In this document: positions 1 through 6,387 of the stretch, piece by piece
Layout: every line of letters begins with the position of its first letter
How positions within the stretch are numbered: position 1 is the first letter of the stretch
Source: Pseudomonadota bacterium
GTDB lineage: Bacteria > Pseudomonadota > Alphaproteobacteria > Rhizobiales > Xanthobacteraceae
Assembly: GCA_021823875.1 (NCBI GenBank)
Contig: JAKAMD010000088.1
Coordinates: forward strand, 1-10,788
Length of the DNA: 10,788 nucleotides
Direction of reading: 5' to 3'
Translations under genes and position numbers: made by a program
The notes under the pieces: generated by a model
The model's database searches: none
Told to the model about the DNA's origin: nothing
What the model saw: the letters and a program-made list of their open reading frames with translations, nothing else

Positions 1-804
1 CGCGTAGAGCTGCTTCTGCAGGCCGGCGATTTCCTTGGCCAACCCCTCTTCCTTGCCGTTGCCGTCGAAATCGCCCTTGGTCGACATGCGGATATTGGCC
101 AAGTCGGCCAGTTCGTTGACGCCCTTATGACATCCGCCGCAGCGGTCGATCTTCACCTCGCCGGTATGCGGCTGGTGGCAGCCGGTGCAGGTGCTCACGT
201 TCGGCATGTGGGCAAAGCGGCCGACGTATTTCTTGCCGTCGTATTGGTAGCCGACCTTGGCTTCGCCGCCGTAGATCGTGGCGCCGGCACCGAAGAAATG
301 CACATGGATGAAATTGAGCTTGGGATTCGGCTTATCCAGCGGCATCCCGGCGATCGCCTTGTTCACGCTAGCCGTCGACTCGCGGCCCTGGTGGCAGGTC
401 ATGCACAGGTTGGCGTCGTTGTTACCGGTATCGACTGTCACCCCGCTTGGGAATGTCACCTTGGACACCGTCTGGCGCGCATAGGTCAGCATGTCGGCGT
501 GGCAATTGGTGCAGGCCAAACCATTCTTGACGTGTTGCGCCGGCCCGTTCTTGCCTTCCTTGAGGTATTCCGGGACGCCGACAGCGCTATGACACCGCGC
601 GCACACGGGCGGAATAGCTTTCTGCTTGTCCCAGTAATGGAACGCCTCGGCATTGCGGTTGAAGTGCCCCTGCCAGAACTCGAGTTTCACGCCCACCTCG
701 GCCTTTTCGGCAGCCGAGCTCGGCGCGAACCCCAAAATAAAAGCCGCCAACAGGGCGGCAGCTACAACGGCGATATCGCGTAGAAACGAATATTTGGCAG
801 GCAT
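1..804 (-). CDS. Exported pentaheme c-type cytochrome, 3' end outside window (partial)
   Basis: The minus strand is open from an ATG at 804 to position 1 with no stop, giving 268 residues of an unfinished protein. Residues 1-32 form a signal peptide: a basic start, a hydrophobic stretch at about 11-27, and a likely cut after SSAA (residue 32). Five CXXCH haem-attachment motifs follow: CARCH (68-72), CTNCH (98-102), CMTCH (134-138), CTGCH (206-210) and CGGCH (222-226). Further histidines at 167, 169, 199 and 213 could serve as distal ligands. The segment around residues 167-200 (an HVHF motif, then glycine- and tyrosine-rich sequence) resembles a pattern found in polyhaem cytochromes annotated as membrane-associated cytochrome c or cytochrome c3 family. 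An acidic, calcium-loop-like DFDGNGKEEG lies at 245-254. The ATG at 804 is preferred over an in-frame ATG at 816 because GGAGAG sits just before it. A periplasmic electron-transfer role is well supported; the redox partner is unknown. Confidence 0.88.
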   Translation of the reverse strand, partial: MPAKYSFLRDIAVVAAALLAAFILGFAPSSAAEKAEVGVKLEFWQGHFNRNAEAFHYWDKQKAIPPVCARCHSAVGVPEYLKEGKNGPAQHVKNGLACTNCHADMLTYARQTVSKVTFPSGVTVDTGNNDANLCMTCHQGRESTASVNKAIAGMPLDKPNPKLNFIHVHFFGAGATIYGGEAKVGYQYDGKKYVGRFAHMPNVSTCTGCHQPHTGEVKIDRCGGCHKGVNELADLANIRMSTKGDFDGNGKEEGLAKEIAGLQKQLYA

Positions 805-808
805 GACG

Positions 809-814
809 CTCTCC
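809..814 (-). promoter_or_regulatory. Ribosome binding site deciding the cytochrome start
   Basis: GGAGAG on the minus strand, with GGAG six bases before the ATG at 804. It overlaps the alternative in-frame ATG at 816, so that upstream codon is unlikely to be the start. Confidence 0.6.
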
Positions 815-880
815 ATATCGACCGGATCGGAGTCGCGAAAACGATCCAGTTTCGATAGAGGCTTTGCGTCAGTGTTGGCA

Positions 881-894
881 TTGACCCACGTCAA
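881..894 (-). promoter_or_regulatory. FNR/FixK-type operator upstream of the pentaheme cytochrome
   Basis: TTGACCCACGTCAA is a perfect palindrome of two TTGAC arms around four bases. It fits the rhizobial FixK2 consensus TTG(A/C)-N6-(T/G)CAA and is one base per arm from the FNR consensus TTGAT-N4-ATCAA. Its centre (887.5) lies about 84 bp from the cytochrome ATG at 804. If the centre were at -41.5, as in class II CRP/FNR activation, transcription would begin near 846, with TATCGA on the minus strand (852-857) roughly in the -10 place. The only downstream gene in that direction is the cytochrome; the other side faces the 3' end of the diguanylate cyclase gene. The match is seen directly; regulation by oxygen or redox state is inferred. 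Confidence 0.65.
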
Positions 895-908
895 CAGGGT
901 CGGCTGTC

Positions 909-920
909 AAAATCAATTTT
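909..920. other. A+T-rich inverted repeat behind the FNR-type site
   Basis: AAAATCAATTTT consists of 5-bp arms with a 2-base spacer in otherwise GC-rich DNA. It lies 14 bp upstream (in cytochrome orientation) of the TTGAC palindrome, which would be near -68 if transcription starts near 846. That is where an UP element, or a second weak regulator half-site, could sit. Function is not demonstrated. Confidence 0.3.
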
Positions 921-991
921 CACAACGACCCATCCACCGAGGACGGATCGTGCCGCAACAAGATGTCGTGGTTAGCGCGCCGTGAATGCTC

Positions 992-2245
992 TCAGGCGGC
1001 GACGCTCTTGGCCGCCATGCTCTTGGCCGCCATGGTCGCGACCGCGGTTGAACCCGCCATCGGCGCATCGACCTTGAGCGCATTGATCATGTCGAGGGTC
1101 GCAAGTTCGACCCGGTTGCGCCCGCGTTCCTTGGCGATGTAGAGCGCATGGTCGGCTTGCGCCAGCAACTCCGGCACATCGAGCACCGGACCACTGCAAT
1201 GGACCAGACCGACGCTCACGGTGGCGCCAACCGGACGACCATCGACCTCCTGCGCGGCCCTGGCGAAATTCTCGCGAATACGCTCGGCCACCATGACCGC
1301 CTTTTCCGCGTTGGTATCGGTGAGCACGGCGGCAAACTCCTCACCGCCGAGGCGACCGAGCAGGTCCGACGCACGCACCGACTGCCGCGCGCTCTCGGTG
1401 AATATTTCCAGCACGCGGTCGCCCAAAGCGTGGCCGAAGCGGTCGTTGATCGACTTGAAATGGTCGAGATCGATCAGCAGCACGGCCGTCGGCTTCGGCT
1501 TGCCGCTGTGGCGCTTGGCGAGCTGCGCGGCATCCTGCACAAAGGCACGCCGGTTTGAAATACCGGTGAGCGGATCGACCATGGCAGCCGTGCGATGGCG
1601 CAGCTCGGTGCGTTCCTTGGCCATCGCCAGCAGGATGAAGGCGATCGAAATGGTGAACAGCAGCGCCTCGAAGCTGAGCACAGTCAGCCAGACGCTGTTG
1701 TACACGTGGCTGTTGGACGACCACGGCAACAGCGTGACCAGCGGCGTGCGCAGCAAGAACAACGAACCGTGCGCGAACAGCATGAAGATCGCCGGCCAGC
1801 GCGAGACCAGCTGCTCGTCGCGCCCGCGCCAGAACTCGAAGGCCGTAAGCCAAGTATAAGCAGTTATGATGCCGGACGCGATCAGCGCGCGGATCACGAC
1901 CGCGTCGGAAAGCACCGGCAGACGGCACACCAAGAGCCAGATCACCGCGCCCGTCACCATATAGATCGGCTCGACCGGCCGCCCGTCGAACACGCGCGCT
2001 CCGGTCCACGTCACGGCGAAGGCCGTGAACAGCAAGGCATTGGCAAGATCAATGGAAACGAAGTCGGGTACCGTCCCGTACATGCCGAAAATCGTGACCG
2101 ACGCGGCGCGCAGGAGGTGCGCAAAGCCCCACCAGGCGACAGCATGGATGCTGGTGTTCTGCACCCAGGCAAAGAGCAGCAATAGCCCTAGAATGGCCTC
2201 CACATAGATCGTCACCATGAAAAGGGTATTGACGTCCAAATTCAT
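992..2245 (-). CDS. Membrane-anchored diguanylate cyclase (GGDEF protein)
   Basis: Makes the second messenger cyclic di-GMP from two GTP. The 417-residue reading has six to seven hydrophobic helices in residues 7-207, then a GGDEF domain from about 220 to 382. The domain begins with DPLTGISNRR (224-233), has the metal-binding DLDHFK segment (259-264) and the active-site GGEEF (300-304). RASD (291-294) lies five residues before GGEEF, exactly where the product-inhibition I-site belongs, so an active and feedback-controlled enzyme is expected. The N-terminal helices do not match a sensor family I can name. An in-frame GTG at 2290 would add 15 residues; I prefer the ATG at 2245 because the hydrophobic region starts just after it, but neither start has a strong ribosome site. 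The tail after residue 395 is low-complexity and contains a MAAKS duplication. The gene is followed by 187 bp before the cytochrome start, so the two are probably separate transcripts. Confidence 0.9.
   Translation of the reverse strand: MNLDVNTLFMVTIYVEAILGLLLLFAWVQNTSIHAVAWWGFAHLLRAASVTIFGMYGTVPDFVSIDLANALLFTAFAVTWTGARVFDGRPVEPIYMVTGAVIWLLVCRLPVLSDAVVIRALIASGIITAYTWLTAFEFWRGRDEQLVSRWPAIFMLFAHGSLFLLRTPLVTLLPWSSNSHVYNSVWLTVLSFEALLFTISIAFILLAMAKERTELRHRTAAMVDPLTGISNRRAFVQDAAQLAKRHSGKPKPTAVLLIDLDHFKSINDRFGHALGDRVLEIFTESARQSVRASDLLGRLGGEEFAAVLTDTNAEKAVMVAERIRENFARAAQEVDGRPVGATVSVGLVHCSGPVLDVPELLAQADHALYIAKERGRNRVELATLDMINALKVDAPMAGSTAVATMAAKSMAAKSVAA
1004..1033 (-). repeat. Perfect 15-bp tandem duplication in the cyclase C-terminus
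   Basis: GCTCTTGGCCGCCAT occurs twice head to tail (1004-1018 and 1019-1033). It encodes MAAKS-MAAKS near the end of the diguanylate cyclase, outside the catalytic domain. The unit is a multiple of three, so the frame is kept. It looks like a replication-slippage product. Confidence 0.85.
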
Positions 2246-2345
2246 CGGCTCGGTATCCGTCGCAACGACGCCCGCCAGAAACTCAGCCACGTCCGCCGGT
2301 TCGACGAATAGTTCCGCGGGGAAAATAAGTCGTGAATTCGCCCTG

Positions 2346-2370
2346 ATACCTTCGCGCTAAGCGCCGGTAT
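2346..2370. other. Interrupted inverted repeat, possible operator
   Basis: Outer arms ATACC (2346-2350) and GGTAT (2366-2370) enclose inner arms GCGCT (2354-2358) and AGCGC (2360-2364) around a single base. The unpaired parts (TTC on the left, C on the right) are asymmetric. The site sits between the divergent cyclase and cysK genes, so a protein-binding site is possible. There is no independent support. Confidence 0.3.
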
Positions 2371-2511
2371 GGTTTCGAACACGTTTCCAAATTATCGGCA
2401 AATACCAGCTTCTCGGGATCACGGTGAGGAATACACGCCCAAAGGCGGGTTCGGCGCCAGCGCGTCGCGGTCCGCCGCCGTTTTCGGGCTACGGCGTTCT
2501 CGATCATTCCA

Positions 2512-2538
2512 CAGGCCTAACCCGGCCTTGTAGGCCTG
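2512..2538 (+). other. Perfect 8-bp inverted repeat in the cysK leader
   Basis: CAGGCCTA (2512-2519) and TAGGCCTG (2531-2538) are exact inverted repeats with an 11-base loop, ending 51 bp before the cysK ATG. In RNA this would form a stable stem-loop. No T-run follows, so it does not look like an intrinsic terminator. A leader-RNA structure or a protein operator are both possible. Confidence 0.4.
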
Positions 2539-2589
2539 CGGAGGCTCCACTAGGGTCGCAGGCATCCCTGGGACGCGGTGGAATAAGGC

Positions 2590-3630
2590 ATGAAATTCAG
2601 CGACGGCATCGTCGAGGCGATCGGCAACACTCCCCTGATCAAGCTCGAACGCGCTTCGGCGGCGACCGGCTGCACCATCCTGGGCAAGGCCGAGTTCATG
2701 AATCCGGGCGGGTCGGTAAAGGACCGCGCCGGCCGCCAGATAATCCTGGAGGCGGAGGCGCGCGGTGAATTGCGCCCCGGCGGGCTGGTCGTGGAATCGA
2801 CCGCCGGCAACACCGGCATCGGGCTGGCGCTGGTCGCCAATGCGCGCGGCTACCGCACGCTGATCGTCATCCCCGAGACGCAGAGCCAGGAGAAGAAGGA
2901 CATGCTGCGGCTGTGCGGCGCCGAACTGGTCGAAGTTCCGGCAATCGCATACAGCAATCCCAACAATTATCAGCATGTCGGCCGCCGGCTCGCGGAAGAG
3001 CTCAAGCAGCGCGAGAAGAATGGCGTCATCTTCGCCGACCAGTGGAACAATCTCGACAACCGCAAGGCCCATTACGTCTCGACCGGCCCTGAAATCTGGG
3101 CGCAGACCGAGGGCAAGATCGACGGCTTCATCTGCTCCATCGGCACCGGCGGCACCCTCGCCGGCACGGCGGCCTACCTGCGCGAACAGAAGAAGGACAT
3201 CGTGATCGGCGTCGCCGACCCGCGCGGGGCGGCGATGTATCACCTGTTCAAGGACGGCGAAGCGAAAGCAACCGACGGCGGCTCGATCACCGAAGGCATC
3301 GGGCTCGGCCGCGTGACGCCGATCATTCAGGACTTGCATGTCGACAAGCCCTACCTCATCCCTGACGAGGAAGCGCTGCCGCTGATCTTCGACGTGCTCG
3401 AGCACGAGGGCCTGTGCCTCGGCGGCTCCTCCGGCATCAACATCGCCGGCGCCATCCGGCTCGCCAAGGCTCTCGGGCCCGGACACACCCTTGTGACGGT
3501 GCTCGCCGATAGCGGCACGCGCTATCAGTCGAAGCTGTTCAATCCCGACTTCCTGCGCACTAAGAAGTTGCCGGTGCCGGAATGGCTGGACCGGAAATCG
3601 GATATCAAGCCGCCATTTGTTTCAAACTGA
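2590..3630 (+). CDS. cysK: Cysteine synthase (O-acetylserine sulfhydrylase)
   Basis: A cytoplasmic pyridoxal-phosphate enzyme that joins O-acetylserine and sulfide to give cysteine. The 346-residue protein has the fold-type II landmarks in order: NTPLIKL (13-19), the cofactor lysine K44 in NPGGSVKDRAG (39-48), the substrate loop STAGNTG (70-76), the phosphate-binding GTGGT (185-189), GGSSGIN (278-284) and ADSGTRY (306-312), whose serine contacts the pyridine nitrogen. The loop reads TAGNTG where enterobacterial CysK has TSGNTG. At 346 residues it is somewhat longer than the roughly 310-325 of enterobacterial CysK, mainly because of the C-terminal segment after residue 318. GGTGGA at 2577-2582, seven bases before the ATG, supports the start. 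The next gene begins 7 bp after its stop, so it heads a likely operon. A cystathionine beta-synthase is less likely: no CBS domains are present. Confidence 0.92.
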   Translation: MKFSDGIVEAIGNTPLIKLERASAATGCTILGKAEFMNPGGSVKDRAGRQIILEAEARGELRPGGLVVESTAGNTGIGLALVANARGYRTLIVIPETQSQEKKDMLRLCGAELVEVPAIAYSNPNNYQHVGRRLAEELKQREKNGVIFADQWNNLDNRKAHYVSTGPEIWAQTEGKIDGFICSIGTGGTLAGTAAYLREQKKDIVIGVADPRGAAMYHLFKDGEAKATDGGSITEGIGLGRVTPIIQDLHVDKPYLIPDEEALPLIFDVLEHEGLCLGGSSGINIAGAIRLAKALGPGHTLVTVLADSGTRYQSKLFNPDFLRTKKLPVPEWLDRKSDIKPPFVSN

Positions 3631-3637
3631 GTGCAGC

Positions 3638-4354
3638 ATGCCGACCGAATGCCTGTTCCGCGAGGACTCCTATCGCAAGGATTGCCTGGCGCGCGTGGTT
3701 GCGCTCACCGAGCAAGGCGGCATCGTGCTTGATCGCACGGTGTTCTACGCGACCTCGGGCGGCCAGCCCGGCGACAGCGGCACGCTGACCAAAGCCGACG
3801 GCACGACCGTGCCGATTGCCACCGCGGTCTATACCGACGCCGCCAAGAGCGAGATCGCACATGTGCCGGCACTGGGTGCCCCCGCCCTTGCCGTCGGCGA
3901 CGAAGTGACGGCCGCGATCGACTGGGACAAGCGCTATGCGCGCATGCGCATGCACACCGCCATGCATCTGTTGTCCGCCGTGCTGCCTTATGCGGTGACC
4001 GGCGGGTCAGTGGGCGATGTCGAAAGCCGCCTCGACTTCGACATCCCGGAGGCTGGCCTCGACAAGGATGCCGTCACCGCCAAGGTCAACGAGATGATCG
4101 CGACCAATGCGGCCGTCTCCAGCCGTTGGATTACCGACGAAGAGCTCGCCGCCAATCCGGGCCTGGTCAAGACCATGTCGGTCAAGCCGCCAATGGGCAC
4201 CGGCCGCGTGCGCTTGATCGAGATCGGCGGGCTCGACCTGCAGCCCTGCGGCGGCACCCATGTGCGCAGCACAGGGGAAATCGGCCAAGTGCGCGTGACG
4301 CAGATCGAGAAAAAGGGCAAGCAGAACCGGCGCGTGCGCCTGGCCTTCGCATAA
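3638..4354 (+). CDS. AlaX-type alanyl-tRNA editing hydrolase
   Basis: A free-standing relative of the alanyl-tRNA synthetase editing domain. The family hydrolyses serine (and in some members glycine) wrongly attached to tRNA-Ala. The 238-residue protein has the N-terminal glycine-rich barrel part with GGQPGD (41-46), and both zinc-site motifs: HTAMH (106-110) and CGGTH (204-208). It lacks synthetase catalytic and tRNA-recognition domains, and its length fits the medium AlaX-M class, which edits Ser-tRNA-Ala. The ATG at 3638 is chosen because family similarity begins there. An in-frame TTG at 3617 would add seven residues and overlap the cysK stop; neither start has a clear ribosome site, so translational coupling to cysK is plausible. 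It lies between two cysteine-sulfur genes, which is notable for a translation quality-control protein. Confidence 0.9.
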   Translation: MPTECLFREDSYRKDCLARVVALTEQGGIVLDRTVFYATSGGQPGDSGTLTKADGTTVPIATAVYTDAAKSEIAHVPALGAPALAVGDEVTAAIDWDKRYARMRMHTAMHLLSAVLPYAVTGGSVGDVESRLDFDIPEAGLDKDAVTAKVNEMIATNAAVSSRWITDEELAANPGLVKTMSVKPPMGTGRVRLIEIGGLDLQPCGGTHVRSTGEIGQVRVTQIEKKGKQNRRVRLAFA

Positions 4355-4385
4355 CACGCGGTCCCACCACGAAAGTGAGCACACC

Positions 4386-5243
4386 ATGAGCGAATCCCAC
4401 CAACCGGCGAACCGCTGGTTCAAATCGACGGCGTGGCTGGCCAGCGAGCTCGACAATCCCGGCGTCGTCGTGGTGGATGCCTCCTATTATCTCACCACGC
4501 AGAACCGCAATGCCAAGGCCGAATATCTCAAGCAGCATATTCCGGGGGCGGTGTTCTTCGACATCGATGCCGTCGCCGACCATTCGACCGACCTGCCACA
4601 TATGTTGCCAGGCCCTGCGCAGTTCGGCCAAGACCTCGGCAAGCTCGGCATTGCGGAGACCGATACCATCGTGGTCTATGACGGCACCGGGCTCTATTCG
4701 GCGCCGCGCATCTGGTGGACCCTGCGCATTTTCGGTGCCAAGAACGTCTTCATCCTCGACGGTGGCCTGCCGGCCTGGCTGGCGGAAGGCCGGCCGACCG
4801 AAGCCGGCGAGGTCAAGCTTCCGGCCAAGAAATTCAGTGCCACCATGGATACCGGCGCGGTGGCCATGGTCGCCGACGTGCAGATGGCTCTCAACGATGG
4901 CAGCGCTCAGGTGATCGATGCCCGCTCGGCCGGACGCTTTGCCGGCACCGAACCCGAGCCGCGCCCGGGCTTGCGTTCCGGCCATATGCCCGGCGCCTTC
5001 AACGTGCCATTCCCCGAGATCATGGAGAATGGACGGCTGGCGTCACCGGAGACAATCAAGCAGGCCTTCGCCAAGGCCGGTGTCGATACCGACAAGCCGG
5101 CGATCACCTCCTGCGGCTCCGGCGTCACCGCCGTGCTGCTGGCCCTCGCCTTCGATGCGATCGGCAAGCCGCTGCCACGCATCTATGACGGCTCCTGGGC
5201 TGAATGGGGCAGCCGGCCGGACCTGCCGGTGGAGAAGGGCTAG
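4386..5243 (+). CDS. sseA: 3-mercaptopyruvate sulfurtransferase (two-domain rhodanese)
   Basis: Transfers sulfur from 3-mercaptopyruvate to thiol acceptors or cyanide, releasing pyruvate. The 285-residue protein has two rhodanese domains. The first, inactive one spans about 10-135 and ends with the DGGLPAW signature (125-131). The catalytic one spans about 160-280, with VIDAR (176-180), a HMPGAFNVPF segment (200-209) and the active loop CGSGVTA (243-249) around the persulfide cysteine C243. CGSGVTA is characteristic of mercaptopyruvate sulfurtransferases; thiosulfate rhodaneses usually have CRxGxT loops, so the substrate call is fairly firm. GTGAG lies a few bases before the ATG. It starts 31 bp after the alaX stop, in the same direction, and probably shares its transcript, linking cysteine synthesis with cysteine-derived sulfur transfer. 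Confidence 0.93.
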   Translation: MSESHQPANRWFKSTAWLASELDNPGVVVVDASYYLTTQNRNAKAEYLKQHIPGAVFFDIDAVADHSTDLPHMLPGPAQFGQDLGKLGIAETDTIVVYDGTGLYSAPRIWWTLRIFGAKNVFILDGGLPAWLAEGRPTEAGEVKLPAKKFSATMDTGAVAMVADVQMALNDGSAQVIDARSAGRFAGTEPEPRPGLRSGHMPGAFNVPFPEIMENGRLASPETIKQAFAKAGVDTDKPAITSCGSGVTAVLLALAFDAIGKPLPRIYDGSWAEWGSRPDLPVEKG

Positions 5244-5269
5244 AGAGCAACCGAAAAGCCTGCATTTAA

Positions 5270-6373
5270 ATGAGAACTCGCAACCATCCATCCGAACTCG
5301 GCTTTTTGGCGGTCGCCGGAGTCGTCGCCGGCCTCGAGCTGGTGCTCGAAGCGATCGGTCTCGTCGTCCGGTACTATCAGTCGGGCGTAGATGGCGATCT
5401 TGGCTGGCGATTTGACGCCGGCGTCGTCCTGCCGGCCCTGCTCCTTGCGCTCCTCTACGCCGCCGGGTTGCGCAACTCGTCAAAACAGGCCGCAGAACAT
5501 TCGCGAATTTGGCGGCATTTCGCGTTTTTCAGTGGCCTCGCCATCGTCTTGCTCGCACTCGAATCTCCATTCGACGCGATTGCCGACGGGCTCTTTGTGG
5601 CTCACCAACTCCAGCACATGACGCTCGCCATGATCGTCCCACTGCTCATTGTGCTGGCGGAGCCTCAGGCAATGCTCCTGCGCGGGCTGCCCCGCGCCGT
5701 GCGACGCTCCATTGTGCGCAGCTTTTTCGGCAGCCGCTTATTCAGCGTATTGCGCATGATCGCCCATCCAGCGGTCGCTACGCTGCTTTATATCGGGATC
5801 AATTATTTCTGGATGCTGCCGCGCATTCACGATTTCGCGCTCGAAAATGAGCCCATCCATGACCTTTTGCACGCAACCCTGCTCGCCGCCGGACTGATAT
5901 TTTTCTGGCGCGGCCTCGATCCGCGACCCTATCCGCTCGGCCCGTCTCTCGGCGCCCGGCTATTCATGTTCTGGCTGGCCGCGATGTCCGACATCTTGCT
6001 CGGTTCTTTCCTCGCCTTCAAAAGCGTGAGTCTTTATCTGGCCTATGGGCCCTCACCCCATCTCTTTGGCATCAGCGCCCTCGACGACGAGCTCTATGGC
6101 GGCCTGACAATGTGGATTCCGGGTGGCGGAATGTTCGCCTTTGCGACGGTGCTCGCGATCCGTCGTATGGCCAGCGATGAAGAACGTCGTACGGCGCACC
6201 TGCCGGATGCAGTCGCGGTGACGACAGCTGAATCCTTCGCGCGTCAGCATGCCGCCAACCGCAAGATGGCGCTCGGCCTTGCCGCTTTCGCGGTCGTCGT
6301 GGTGCTGATAACGATTGCGACCGCGGTCTTATATCACTACGCGACATCGCACGCGCTGCTCGCGCTCCGCTGA
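5270..6373 (+). CDS. caa3_CtaG-family membrane protein, putative cytochrome oxidase assembly factor
   Basis: A 367-residue multi-pass membrane protein with about nine hydrophobic helices (roughly 10-34, 51-67, 84-98, 117-131, 163-183, 197-213, 230-250, 280-298 and 334-355). It matches the caa3_CtaG pattern: histidines in HQLQH (112-116) at a helix start, HDLLH (197-201), and an acidic DDELYGG (272-278) followed by MWIPGG (281-286). In Bacillus, CtaG is needed for making active caa3 oxidase and is thought to handle copper. It is unrelated to the Cox11 protein that is also called CtaG in proteobacteria, so I give no symbol. No oxidase genes are adjacent. The ATG is 26 bp after the sseA stop, with an A+T-rich lead and no clear ribosome site, so the exact start is less sure than the family. 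Its stop is 14 bp from that of the convergent aapP. Confidence 0.82.
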   Translation: MRTRNHPSELGFLAVAGVVAGLELVLEAIGLVVRYYQSGVDGDLGWRFDAGVVLPALLLALLYAAGLRNSSKQAAEHSRIWRHFAFFSGLAIVLLALESPFDAIADGLFVAHQLQHMTLAMIVPLLIVLAEPQAMLLRGLPRAVRRSIVRSFFGSRLFSVLRMIAHPAVATLLYIGINYFWMLPRIHDFALENEPIHDLLHATLLAAGLIFFWRGLDPRPYPLGPSLGARLFMFWLAAMSDILLGSFLAFKSVSLYLAYGPSPHLFGISALDDELYGGLTMWIPGGGMFAFATVLAIRRMASDEERRTAHLPDAVAVTTAESFARQHAANRKMALGLAAFAVVVVLITIATAVLYHYATSHALLALR

Positions 6374-6387
6374 TGAGGTAGCATCTC

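Larger units (their letters stand above)
2246..2589. other. Gene-free region between divergent cyclase and cysK
   Basis: This 344-bp stretch should hold the promoters of both the minus-strand diguanylate cyclase gene and the plus-strand cysK run. It contains two inverted repeats (2346-2370 and 2512-2538, listed separately) and a direct repeat GTTTC at 2372-2376 and 2383-2387, one helical turn apart. I found no convincing -35/-10 pair on either strand, no riboswitch core that I recognise and no T-run terminator. Short open frames here are arginine-rich and have no family resemblance. Confidence 0.55.

Noticed and set aside
127..783. Plus-strand open frame opposite the cytochrome
   Set aside because: The minus strand encodes a signal peptide and five CXXCH motifs in one continuous frame; the plus-strand reading has no recognisable features.
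2283..2507. Possible small minus-strand gene upstream of the cyclase
   Set aside because: Arginine-rich translation with no family resemblance, overlapping the alternative cyclase start and likely promoter DNA.
2290..2589. SAM-type riboswitch ahead of cysK
   Set aside because: No conserved core recognisable by eye; the one strong hairpin has no pseudoknot partner that I could find.
2419..3486. Long minus-strand open frame (355 codons) opposite cysK
   Set aside because: It is antisense to a textbook cysteine synthase with all motifs, resembles no family, and is explained by GC-rich codon bias.
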